Source: an uncultured Fibrobacter sp.
GTDB lineage: Bacteria > Fibrobacterota > Fibrobacteria > Fibrobacterales > Fibrobacteraceae
DNA length: 33,824 nucleotides
Reading direction: 5' to 3'
NCBI GenBank assembly: GCA_946408125.1
Contig: CAMJQW010000023.1
Span: 1-33,824, forward strand
Shown here: one piece after another, positions 1 through 7,083 of the stretch
Layout: each line of letters starts with the position of its first letter
How positions within the stretch are numbered: position 1 is the stretch's first letter
The notes under the pieces: generated by a model
Database searches by the model: none
What the model was told of the DNA's origin: nothing
What the model saw: the letters and a program-made list of their open reading frames with translations, nothing else
Made by a program: the position numbers and the translations under genes

Positions 1-995
1 TGCCGAAGGTCACTGGCGAAAGCAACGGTTCGCAGGTGCATCTGTACAACCAGTACGTGGACTACAACCGCTTCTTTATCGCGGGTGCGAACGGTCATAG
101 CGCAAATGCGAAGGCCTACGTGCGCTACGAGAACAGCTATATCGACAACGGCCAGGGTTATTTGGCCGAATGGGGCGACAACGGCTACGTTTACTTTAGT
201 GGCGTCACGTTCGGGAGCGGAACAAAGCAGCAGCACCGCTACAACGGTACGGTGACGCAGGGCGTCCCGAATGCGGCGACGTTCAACCCGAGCTACAGCT
301 TTGAAAAGCGCACCGTGGCGAACATCCCGAAGGAAATCCCGAGCCTCGTCGGCGTGGGTGGGCGCTACGGCAAGATGCCCGAATACAACCAGGCTTTCGG
401 ACAGAGCAACAAGGCGGCGAGCGTTTCTATGATAGCCCCTGCAGCGGGTGCAAAGTTCGAGGCGGGTGCAACGGTCACCTTGAAGGCCGACGCGAAGGAC
501 AGCGACGGTTCCGTGAAGAGTGTCGCCTTCTACGTGGGCAACACGCTGGTCGGTTCTGCAACTGACGCACCCTACCAGGTGAATGCAATCGGGCTTGAAC
601 CGGGAGTGTATTCCGCGGTTGCAGTCGTGACGGACAATTCGGGCCTTTCGCAGATGTCTTCGTTTGTGACCTTCACGGTCGAAGGAACTGCAGCCTCGTC
701 TTCGAGCGAGGCGGAGTCATCTTCGAGCGAAACACCGGAATTATCTTCAAGCGAGTCGCCGCCATCTTCCAGCTCGAATGCCGTCACTCCGGAATCGAGT
801 TCCAGCAAAACTGATGCCGTCCCGCAGGTTGTGAATTTCGCGACCGAAGCCGAGACCGCCTACTACCGCATGTTCGACATGCAGGGGCGCCCGCTGTTCG
901 CAGGCTATAAGAAGCCTGCGAAGATGCCCGCAGCACGGGTCATCGTAGTGGAATTCACAAAGAGCGGCACCGTCAAGCGTCGATATTTAGAATAG
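1..995 (+). CDS. Secreted pectate-lyase-like (PL1-type) protein, 3' part only
   Basis: The reading frame is open to the left edge (first full codon at base 3), so the N-terminus lies outside the window; the GTG at 36 is probably internal. The first ~110 visible residues look like the last coils of a right-handed beta-helix (VHLYNQYVDYN, YVRYENSYIDN, then ANIPKEIPSLVGVGGRYGK), which resembles the end of family PL1 pectate lyases. An Ig-like (Big/cadherin-type) domain follows, with motifs DSDGSVKSVAFYVGNTLVG and VTDNSGLS. Next come a linker of repeated Ser blocks (bases ~690-812) and a short C-terminal domain (YYRMFDMQGRPL...VKRRYLE) of the kind found at the ends of Fibrobacter secreted enzymes, which may act in sorting. 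An extracellular plant-cell-wall role is inferred. The catalytic residues are outside the window, so substrate cannot be judged, and another beta-helix polysaccharidase is possible. Confidence 0.62.
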   Translation, partial: PKVTGESNGSQVHLYNQYVDYNRFFIAGANGHSANAKAYVRYENSYIDNGQGYLAEWGDNGYVYFSGVTFGSGTKQQHRYNGTVTQGVPNAATFNPSYSFEKRTVANIPKEIPSLVGVGGRYGKMPEYNQAFGQSNKAASVSMIAPAAGAKFEAGATVTLKADAKDSDGSVKSVAFYVGNTLVGSATDAPYQVNAIGLEPGVYSAVAVVTDNSGLSQMSSFVTFTVEGTAASSSSEAESSSSETPELSSSESPPSSSSNAVTPESSSSKTDAVPQVVNFATEAETAYYRMFDMQGRPLFAGYKKPAKMPAARVIVVEFTKSGTVKRRYLE

Positions 996-1021
996 GTATT
1001 CCATTTTTGGCAATTCTTAGT

Positions 1022-1034
1022 TATATTGGTATCG
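1022..1034 (+). promoter_or_regulatory. TATATT -10 box abutting an ATG (possible leaderless start)
   Basis: TATATT at 1022-1027 is followed by seven bases and then the ATG at 1035. With the usual -10 to +1 distance, transcription would begin at or next to the start codon. No Shine-Dalgarno sequence is visible and no convincing -35 box is present. The same arrangement occurs before three other genes in this window. Confidence 0.45.
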
Positions 1035-2678
1035 ATGAAGTTCTGTAAAAACATAAAAGCTGTAACGGTCGCCTCGTTGGCGGCCTTTATGGCGTTTTTT
1101 GCAGGATGTTCTTCGGACAGCCACGTGGCAGGCAATAGTGCCGAAACGGGTTCCCCGGAACTCGCAGGCATCTTGGTGCTGGATGGCGGCAAGCCGGCCG
1201 CACATGCGCGTGTACAGTGCGTGCCGGGCGACTACAACATCGTTGCTGCAAGCGAGGCTGAACAGGTTCTGCCTTCCGCGTTCGAAACCGAAACGGATGA
1301 AAACGGCAATTACGAATTCGATTCCATCCCGTCGGGCAATTTTAATCTCGAGGCTTTCCATCAGGAATCGGGCCAGATGCTTCTGGTGCAGAACCTGAGT
1401 GCCGAAGAGGACGAGCCCCTTGCTGTAAATGACACTTTGCGTAATTCCGGAACGGTCAAGCTTCTTGTGCCGGGCGAGTTCCGCGAAAACCAGGGTGGCG
1501 AGGCTATCGTCATCGGGACGACAATTCGCAGAAGGGTTTCTGTACAGAACGGGAAAATCGTGGTCGATAGCCTCCCGGCAGACACTTTTGAACTTGTTGT
1601 TTACATGGATGGCATGAGCCCGTTTGGATTTAAGGATGTTTCCGTAAAGCCTGAAGAGACTACAGTCTGGGGCGATTCGGTGACGTACACATTGAAAGCT
1701 CCGCTCGCACTCCCCGATGAAATCGATTCTCTCGGCACCGTCGTGAGCGATTTCCCGCTGGCCATTCGCTTGACGGAAAAAGAAATTGCTTTCGATTCTG
1801 CGGAGGTGGTGAACGGCCGCTGGGAGGCCGTGCGCATTTCGCAGGACGGAAAACGCAGCAAGAAACTCCCGATCGCGCAGACCTACTATGACGCTCAGAC
1901 CAAAGAGGCTGTGTTCTGGGTGCGTGTCGATTCGCTGAATGTTTCCGATTCGTTGGAAATCCATTTTGACAATACCATGGACCCCGCATACGCGAAGGAT
2001 GTGTTCCCCACGAACCGTAGCTATTCGCTGGTGTGGCATTTCGATAGCGGGCTTGCACCTGTGAGCGATGGAGCGGAAAAGGGATACTTTGAAGGTCTGC
2101 CGACAGGGGCTGAGTCTGCCGACGGCATTGTGGGCAAGGGGGCAAAACTGGATGAAGGCGATGTTATTGTCGCCGAGAATTCGAGTGCGGTTGATTCCTC
2201 GCGCAAAGTGAACTTGAATTATGACGGTAGCGAATATTTCTGTTTCTCGGTGTGGGTGCAACTGGAATCGCTCGGCAAGGAACAGACCGTCTTCGAAAAG
2301 GCCAAAGAATACGCTTTGCGCTATGATCCGGAGAAAGGCTTTGTCGTGAATCTCTGGGTTCCCGACTCCGTGAACTACTTGTACTCTTGGGCATCGGGAA
2401 CATCGGGCATCAAGGCGGGTGAATGGATTTATATTGCATTTAGTCGGCATACGACATCCCAGGTCGTTTTCTACTTAAACGAAAATAAAATTGAATCTGA
2501 ACCCGAACAGATTGCTTGGGGCGGTGCCCGCGACTTGCGGGACTTTATGGTGGGCGGTTTTACCGGCTCGGTTGACGAACTCATGCTCGGCAGCTGTTTC
2601 CGCGATAACGCCTGGACGCGGCTCACTTACCTGAACCAGCGTCCCGAAAATTACTGGCCGGTGGTTACTGCTAAATAA
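1035..2678 (+). CDS. Lipoprotein with carboxypeptidase-regulatory-like, DUF2341-like and LamG-like domains
   Basis: A 547-residue surface lipoprotein. The N-terminus is a lipoprotein signal (KNIK, then a hydrophobic run ending FFAGC, lipidated Cys 25). Residues ~40-110 look like a carboxypeptidase regulatory / CnaB-like fold (DGGKPAAHARVQC, TDENGNYEFDSIPSGNF). Residues ~235-320 resemble DUF2341 (FPLAIRLTEKEIAFDSA, then FWVRVDSLNVSDSLEIHFDN), and ~335-540 a LamG / concanavalin-like lectin fold (WHFDSG, FSVWVQLESLGKEQTVFEK, GSVDELMLGS). DUF2341 followed by LamG is a common pairing in secreted adhesins and glycan-binding proteins, so a role in surface carbohydrate binding or attachment is inferred. 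A TTG at 1026 would add three residues; ATG 1035 is preferred because the signal peptide starts there. It is probably a separate transcript, ending at the hairpins downstream. Confidence 0.72.
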   Translation: MKFCKNIKAVTVASLAAFMAFFAGCSSDSHVAGNSAETGSPELAGILVLDGGKPAAHARVQCVPGDYNIVAASEAEQVLPSAFETETDENGNYEFDSIPSGNFNLEAFHQESGQMLLVQNLSAEEDEPLAVNDTLRNSGTVKLLVPGEFRENQGGEAIVIGTTIRRRVSVQNGKIVVDSLPADTFELVVYMDGMSPFGFKDVSVKPEETTVWGDSVTYTLKAPLALPDEIDSLGTVVSDFPLAIRLTEKEIAFDSAEVVNGRWEAVRISQDGKRSKKLPIAQTYYDAQTKEAVFWVRVDSLNVSDSLEIHFDNTMDPAYAKDVFPTNRSYSLVWHFDSGLAPVSDGAEKGYFEGLPTGAESADGIVGKGAKLDEGDVIVAENSSAVDSSRKVNLNYDGSEYFCFSVWVQLESLGKEQTVFEKAKEYALRYDPEKGFVVNLWVPDSVNYLYSWASGTSGIKAGEWIYIAFSRHTTSQVVFYLNENKIESEPEQIAWGGARDLRDFMVGGFTGSVDELMLGSCFRDNAWTRLTYLNQRPENYWPVVTAK

Positions 2679-2691
2679 TTGCAACGAGGTT

Positions 2692-2709
2692 CGTTGTCCT
2701 TGGACAACG
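2692..2709 (+). other. Perfect short hairpin with CUUG tetraloop
   Basis: CGTTGTC (2692-2698), CTTG, GACAACG (2703-2709) forms a 7-bp stem closed by a CUUG loop, 14 bases after the stop of the lipoprotein gene. It is followed by an A-rich stretch rather than a T-run. It may cap or protect the 3' end of the upstream mRNA, or be an operator-like palindrome. Confidence 0.4.
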
Positions 2710-2729
2710 CGTAAATAAAAAGTTCAATG

Positions 2730-2757
2730 CTCCCTAGTGTTAAAGGGAGTATTTTTG
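2730..2757 (+). terminator. Intrinsic terminator after the lipoprotein gene
   Basis: CTCCCT (2730-2735), an eight-base loop, AGGGAG (2744-2749), then TATTTTT. The stem is six GC-rich pairs followed directly by a T-run, so it should stop transcription from the upstream gene. Confidence 0.65.
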
Positions 2758-2783
2758 TATTAGCATAAAAGTTGGAGTGTGTC

Positions 2784-5207
2784 ATGCAAAAAAGTTGTTT
2801 GGGATTGATTCCGGGCGCCGTTTTGTCGGCTGCCCTGGGTGTTCACGTATACGCGGCGTCGGGCGATGCTTACACATGGCCCGGTTACCGCAGCGACCTG
2901 GATTACGACACAAAGTCTAATCTGGGCGACATTCAGCCGCCGACCAAGTTCAATAACAATTGTTCGGGCGTTACCGGAAAGAAGGCCGGTAAATGGTGGG
3001 CGTTTTACTGGGGCAAGGATCGCGACAGCCGCATTACCGACGTGACGATTGATTCGATCCTCAAGAAGTACGATACCGATTTCGAGTACCTGTACAATGA
3101 GATGGGATGGGCGCCGGATGCCCAGGCGCAAGAAGGCCAGTACAGTGCCGTTTATTACTATGGCTCGGGTACGTGTGCCGGTGGTGCGAAGGACGATACC
3201 ACGGGTGGTTGGCAGACATGGGTGGCGGGCTACACGGCGGTGGCGGCCTCGTTCTATCCGCTGTACAGTTTCAATACGAGTTGCCCCTACCGCGATCGCG
3301 TGGCGCAGATGGATGCGATGATTCACGAGGGAATCCACTCGATGACGAACGGCTACCCTGGCGCAAAGGATGCGCATTGGTTCCAGGAAGCGGGTAACAC
3401 CTGGATTCAGCAGGATATGTTCAGCCACCGCGATGGTGTATACAGCGGTATGGGATTTCTGAATGCGGCGACGGTTATTGCGCCGTTTATGCCTATTGAA
3501 ACCTATTCGGGCTGGCTGATTGACGGCACTTTCGGTGGCCCTGGTGGCGGCGCCGATGGCGGTGGCGTGACCGGCAAGAATCAGCGTTACCTGCTGGGTG
3601 GCTCGCAGTACAGCAACATCTTCCCGACGTTTATCGGAACGTGGATCGGTACGGGGGCTGTTCGCTGGATTTACGGAAACGCTTACGGCAAGACCAAATA
3701 CCTGCTTGAAACTTACGGCCTCGACAAGGGCCTTGGCGATGCGGGCGTGCGCAGGCTCATTACCGAATTCCGCGCAAGGCTTGCGATGCTCGACATGAAA
3801 AAATGGTCTGGCGAAATCAGGAACCTGCTGAACCAGCATTTCGGCAGCGACACCTACTGGGAACAGGACATGTGGGACAACAACAAGAAAAGCTACACCT
3901 GGACCATGACGCCCTACCAGACGGTGACAGAAAGCGACGGCTACCTTGTACCGAATCAGGAAACGACTCCTGGGTGGTCGGGCTCGAACGTGGTACCGCT
4001 GAAGGTGCAAAACGGCGCTAAAGAAGTGACGGTGAGTTTCTACCCGAACGGTGCGAATTCCAACAACAAGAACATGAACTTCTTGCTGTGCTACCGCGCG
4101 ACCGACGGAACGCCGGTATACAGCGAACCCATTACGGGCGAAGGCTTCGCGACGCTTCGCCTGGACAAGACTCCTTCTTCGACAAACGGCACGCCGATGG
4201 TTTTCGCGGTCATCGTGAATACCGATTACCAGTACACCGGCAACACGGGAATTCGCAAGCTGCATTACGATTATAAGTTGAAACTGGAAACGGGCGTCAG
4301 CGGCGCTGGTGCTGCAAACGTCAAGTACTACAACGACTTCAAGCTGGATTACAAGTGGCCGGAAATTGGCGAGGTTCCGGCAGCTTCGAGCAGTTCCGTA
4401 GCGGCATCGAGCAGCTCTGTTGCTCCCGCAAGTTCCAGCAGCTCTGTAGCGTCCAGCAGTTCCAGCAGCGTACCGGCGTCCAGCAGCTCCGAAAAGGTTG
4501 TCCTGGACGGAGCCACGACATATACCATCACGGTGACTCTTCCGATTGACGACAACTATACGACGGTCGCGGCGGAATTTGATGTGAACGAAATCGCGCA
4601 AAAGCTTGGGCTTACTGCATCGACTCTTTCCCAGGCGACGTTCTTTGCCCAGGAAAGCGACGGCAACACGGCGACCAACAGCACCGCCACCGCTCCGGGG
4701 CATTGGTTTGGTAAAGACGGCAAGGTGGTAGAATGGGGCGAGACCGCCTACGTGTTCAGCGAGGCCGACTTGTCGAAAGGAGTACTCGCCGTCGGACATT
4801 ATCCGAACCGCGTGAAGGACGGCGAAAAATACAGCTTTACGCAGGGACTTTCGTACAACGGCAAAACAGTGCTGTTCAAGGTAAATGTTACTGTTACCAA
4901 CGAAAAGGATGCTAGCGAGACGACAACGGCACTGATGTACGGACTCGAAGGGGTTTCAACACATATTGACCTCGCGTTCCGTCATGGACAAATCGAAGTA
5001 CGCTACACGCTTCCGCAGCGCGACAATGTGAAAATCAGCCTGTTCACGGGCTTTGGCGCCCTGATTGTCCAAGAAACGACAGGGATGCAAAACGCAGGCT
5101 TGCACTCGCACTCCTTCGACCTGAGCCAATTGCCTACGGCGACCTATATCGTGAAGGTGACTAGCGGCAGTTTCCGCGAGGCTAAGTCTATCAATATTGT
5201 CCAATAA
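2784..5207 (+). CDS. Secreted HExxH metallopeptidase-like protein with DUF4859-like and C-terminal sorting-like domains
   Basis: An 807-residue exported protein. ATG 2784 is chosen because GGAG lies eight bases upstream and a signal peptide (MQKSCLGLIPGAVLSAALGVHVYA) begins there; a TTG at 2772 is less likely. Residues ~30-420 carry HEGIH at 181-185 with a WFQEAGN motif (Glu 202), which matches the HExxH...E zinc site of gluzincin peptidases. A poly-Ser linker covers residues ~535-570 (bases 4381-4497). The next module (~575-710: TYTITVTLPIDDNY, GHWFGKDGKVVEWGETAYVF, LAVGHYPNRVKDGEKYSF, VNVTVTNEK) resembles DUF4859. The last ~75 residues (VKISLFTGFGALI...LPTATYIVKVTSG...KSINIVQ) look like a type-IX-style C-terminal sorting domain. 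The zinc site is seen; peptidase activity and target are inferred. Confidence 0.7.
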   Translation: MQKSCLGLIPGAVLSAALGVHVYAASGDAYTWPGYRSDLDYDTKSNLGDIQPPTKFNNNCSGVTGKKAGKWWAFYWGKDRDSRITDVTIDSILKKYDTDFEYLYNEMGWAPDAQAQEGQYSAVYYYGSGTCAGGAKDDTTGGWQTWVAGYTAVAASFYPLYSFNTSCPYRDRVAQMDAMIHEGIHSMTNGYPGAKDAHWFQEAGNTWIQQDMFSHRDGVYSGMGFLNAATVIAPFMPIETYSGWLIDGTFGGPGGGADGGGVTGKNQRYLLGGSQYSNIFPTFIGTWIGTGAVRWIYGNAYGKTKYLLETYGLDKGLGDAGVRRLITEFRARLAMLDMKKWSGEIRNLLNQHFGSDTYWEQDMWDNNKKSYTWTMTPYQTVTESDGYLVPNQETTPGWSGSNVVPLKVQNGAKEVTVSFYPNGANSNNKNMNFLLCYRATDGTPVYSEPITGEGFATLRLDKTPSSTNGTPMVFAVIVNTDYQYTGNTGIRKLHYDYKLKLETGVSGAGAANVKYYNDFKLDYKWPEIGEVPAASSSSVAASSSSVAPASSSSSVASSSSSSVPASSSSEKVVLDGATTYTITVTLPIDDNYTTVAAEFDVNEIAQKLGLTASTLSQATFFAQESDGNTATNSTATAPGHWFGKDGKVVEWGETAYVFSEADLSKGVLAVGHYPNRVKDGEKYSFTQGLSYNGKTVLFKVNVTVTNEKDASETTTALMYGLEGVSTHIDLAFRHGQIEVRYTLPQRDNVKISLFTGFGALIVQETTGMQNAGLHSHSFDLSQLPTATYIVKVTSGSFREAKSINIVQ

Positions 5208-5245
5208 GTCGACGAGAATTCAGCGACAGTGGTAAATTCCAAAGC

Positions 5246-5273
5246 CGCCGACCAATATAAGTCGGCGTTTTTT
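5246..5273 (+). terminator. Intrinsic terminator after the metallopeptidase gene
   Basis: CGCCGAC (5246-5252), loop of eight, GTCGGCG (5261-5267), then six T. The seven-pair GC-rich stem and T-run make a strong terminator, insulating ruvAB from the secreted-protein genes. Confidence 0.85.
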
Positions 5274-5303
5274 ATATTTCCAATAGTTTATGTCCGGAAA
5301 GGC

Positions 5304-5332
5304 TTGACAGAGCCTATAATTTAGTATATATT
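5304..5332 (+). promoter_or_regulatory. Sigma-70-type promoter of ruvAB
   Basis: TTGACA at 5304-5309 and TATATT at 5327-5332 are separated by exactly 17 bases, a near-consensus promoter. A second TATAAT at 5315-5320 is too close to this -35 to be its partner. The expected start site is about 5339, which puts the LexA box on the start site. Confidence 0.8.
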
Positions 5333-5340
5333 TGTGCAGT

Positions 5341-5354
5341 AGCACAAAAGTGCA
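5341..5354 (+). promoter_or_regulatory. LexA box (SOS operator) of ruvAB
   Basis: AGCACAAAAGTGCA matches the F. succinogenes LexA consensus as I recall it, TGCNC-N4-GTGCA, at every fixed position except the first base. It overlaps another inverted repeat, TTTGTGC-AGTA-GCACAAA (5331-5348). It sits directly after the -10 box, where a bound repressor would block transcription start. ruvAB is an SOS operon in many bacteria, which fits. Confidence 0.7.
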
Positions 5355-5381
5355 TATTCGTAGATTTTATCCGGAGGCTTC

Positions 5382-5990
5382 ATGATTGAGCGTATTCACG
5401 GTATTCTTGTAGAAAAATCCCCCACATTCGTGGTCGTGGACGTAAACGGAGTTGGCTACGGCGTAAACATTTCCGCCTACACGGCGGGCAAGCTGCCCGA
5501 AACCGACAGCGAAGTCCTGCTTTATACGACCCTCGTGGTACGCGAGGACTCCATGACGCTTTTCGGATTTGCCGACAAGACTGAAAAGGACACTTTCCTG
5601 ATGCTCCTGGACGTGAACGGGGTCGGCCCCAAGCTCGCACAGCGGATTTTGAGCGGAGTCTCCCCTGCCGACCTGTTGAATATGGTCGCGAGCGACAACA
5701 AGAGCGCCCTCGGCAAGATCAAGGGCCTCGGCAAAAAGACATGCGAACAGATGGTGCTCGCGCTCAAGGACAAGGCGGGAGCCATGCTGCAGGCGCTCGG
5801 AGACGTTGAAGGGTCGGGCATTACCGGAATGGGCGTGCTTACCGGAGCCAAGATGGAAGCGGTTCTCGCCCTGCACACACTCGGCGTCAAGGACCCCGCG
5901 GCAGAGAAGGCCGTCGTGAAGGCTGCCGAAATCCTCGGCGATTCCGCGGACGCCGCGTCGCTTATCCCGGAAGCATTAAAGTATCTTTAA
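5382..5990 (+). CDS. ruvA: Holliday junction branch migration protein RuvA
   Basis: A 202-residue protein of normal RuvA length. RuvA binds four-way DNA junctions as a tetramer and loads RuvB rings during recombinational repair. The N-terminal OB-fold domain begins MIERIHGILVEKSPTFVVVDVNGVGYGVN. Two helix-hairpin-helix motifs follow: LLDVNGVGPKLAQRILSG (~80-97) and IKGLGKKTCEQMVLALKDK (~110-128). A small C-terminal RuvB-binding domain covers about 150-202 (EAVLALHTLGVKDPAAEKAV). The start is supported by CCGGAGG about six bases upstream. It is the first gene of a two-gene operon behind a promoter with a LexA box, so DNA-damage induction is likely. ruvC is not in the window. Confidence 0.96.
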   Translation: MIERIHGILVEKSPTFVVVDVNGVGYGVNISAYTAGKLPETDSEVLLYTTLVVREDSMTLFGFADKTEKDTFLMLLDVNGVGPKLAQRILSGVSPADLLNMVASDNKSALGKIKGLGKKTCEQMVLALKDKAGAMLQALGDVEGSGITGMGVLTGAKMEAVLALHTLGVKDPAAEKAVVKAAEILGDSADAASLIPEALKYL

Positions 5991-6023
5991 GAAGCGCGCC
6001 TTCGCGGGCGTTACAGGCAAAAC

Positions 6024-7067
6024 ATGGACGATCAAAGAATCATCTCCCCCGAAAAAAGGCGCGGCGAAGGCGACGACATCGAACGTACGCTCCGACCGCC
6101 AACCCTTGCGGAATTTACGGGACAGGACGACCTCAAGGAAAGCCTCTCCATTGCCATCGAAGCCGCCAAGCACCGTGGCGACGCACTCGACCATTGTCTG
6201 TTTTCCGGCCCCCCGGGACTCGGCAAGACAACCCTCGCCGGGATTATCGCGAAGGAGATGGGCGTAAACATCCACATCACGAGCGGACCCGTACTCGAGA
6301 AAGCGAGCGACCTCGCCGGACTTCTCACGAGCCTACAGGAAAACGACGTGCTGTTCATCGACGAAATCCACCGCCTGAACCGAGTCGTCGAGGAATACCT
6401 CTACCCCGCCATGGAAGATTTCAGGCTCGACATCATGCTGGATTCCGGCCCCGCCGCACGCAGCGTGAACCTGCCTCTCAAGCGCTTTACCCTCGTAGGG
6501 GCCACGACCCGCAGCGGACTCCTGACGAGCCCGTTACGCGACCGTTTCGGCCTGCAATACCGTCTTGAACTTTACGGCGAAAAAGATATCGAGAAGATCC
6601 TGATGCGCTCGGCACGCATACTGGGCGTCGAGATTTCCGAAGAGGCCGCGCGCCTGCTCGGCGGGCGCTGTCGCGGTACGCCGCGCGTGGCGAACCGCGT
6701 GCTCCGTCGATGCCGTGACGTGGCGCAGGTCCGCGGTACGGGCGCGATCGACGTGAATTCCACCCTCAAGACGCTCGAGATGCTCGGCATCGACGGAGAG
6801 GGTCTCGACCCGACGGACCGCAAGATTCTCGCGATGATGATTGACAAGTTCGACGGCGGTCCCGTCGGGCTCGGCACCATCAGCGCCGCCCTCGGCGAGG
6901 AGCCGGACACGCTCGAAGAAGTCTACGAACCGTACCTGATACGCAAGGGGCTCCTCGCGAGGACGCCTCGCGGCCGTGTCGCGACGCAGACTGCCTACCG
7001 GATGTTCCATAAGGAACCGCCGCAGAGGTCCACCGGGGCTTCCAGCGACCAGATCGAACTTTTCTAG
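6024..7067 (+). CDS. ruvB: Holliday junction branch migration helicase RuvB
   Basis: A 347-residue AAA+ motor that forms hexameric rings and drives branch migration with RuvA. Visible motifs: RPPTLAEFTGQDDLKESL at the N-terminus, Walker A GPPGLGKTTLAG, Walker B VLFIDEIHRLN, sensor 1 and arginine finger region GATTRSGLLTSPLRDRFG, sensor 2 GTPRVANRVLRRCRDVA, and the C-terminal winged helix ending with TPRGRVATQTAYR. It begins 33 bases after ruvA with AGG upstream of the ATG, so it is co-transcribed. Its stop lies 16 bases from the stop of the convergent outer-membrane gene, with no obvious terminator between them. Confidence 0.97.
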   Translation: MDDQRIISPEKRRGEGDDIERTLRPPTLAEFTGQDDLKESLSIAIEAAKHRGDALDHCLFSGPPGLGKTTLAGIIAKEMGVNIHITSGPVLEKASDLAGLLTSLQENDVLFIDEIHRLNRVVEEYLYPAMEDFRLDIMLDSGPAARSVNLPLKRFTLVGATTRSGLLTSPLRDRFGLQYRLELYGEKDIEKILMRSARILGVEISEEAARLLGGRCRGTPRVANRVLRRCRDVAQVRGTGAIDVNSTLKTLEMLGIDGEGLDPTDRKILAMMIDKFDGGPVGLGTISAALGEEPDTLEEVYEPYLIRKGLLARTPRGRVATQTAYRMFHKEPPQRSTGASSDQIELF

Positions 7068-7083
7068 GCGCTTTTAAAACTAA

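Noticed and set aside
1017..2450. Long open frame (477 codons) on the - strand opposite the lipoprotein gene
   Set aside because: Its composition is that of an antisense shadow, it has no recognisable motif or signal peptide, and the + strand gene has a lipobox and clear domains.
4381..4497. Short direct DNA repeats resembling a small repeat array
   Set aside because: They are in-frame Ser-codon repeats encoding the poly-serine linker of a secreted protein, not a CRISPR or mobile element.
2760..4799. 679-codon open frame on the - strand opposite the metallopeptidase gene
   Set aside because: Arg/His/Val-rich translation with no motifs; a shadow of codon bias in the real gene.
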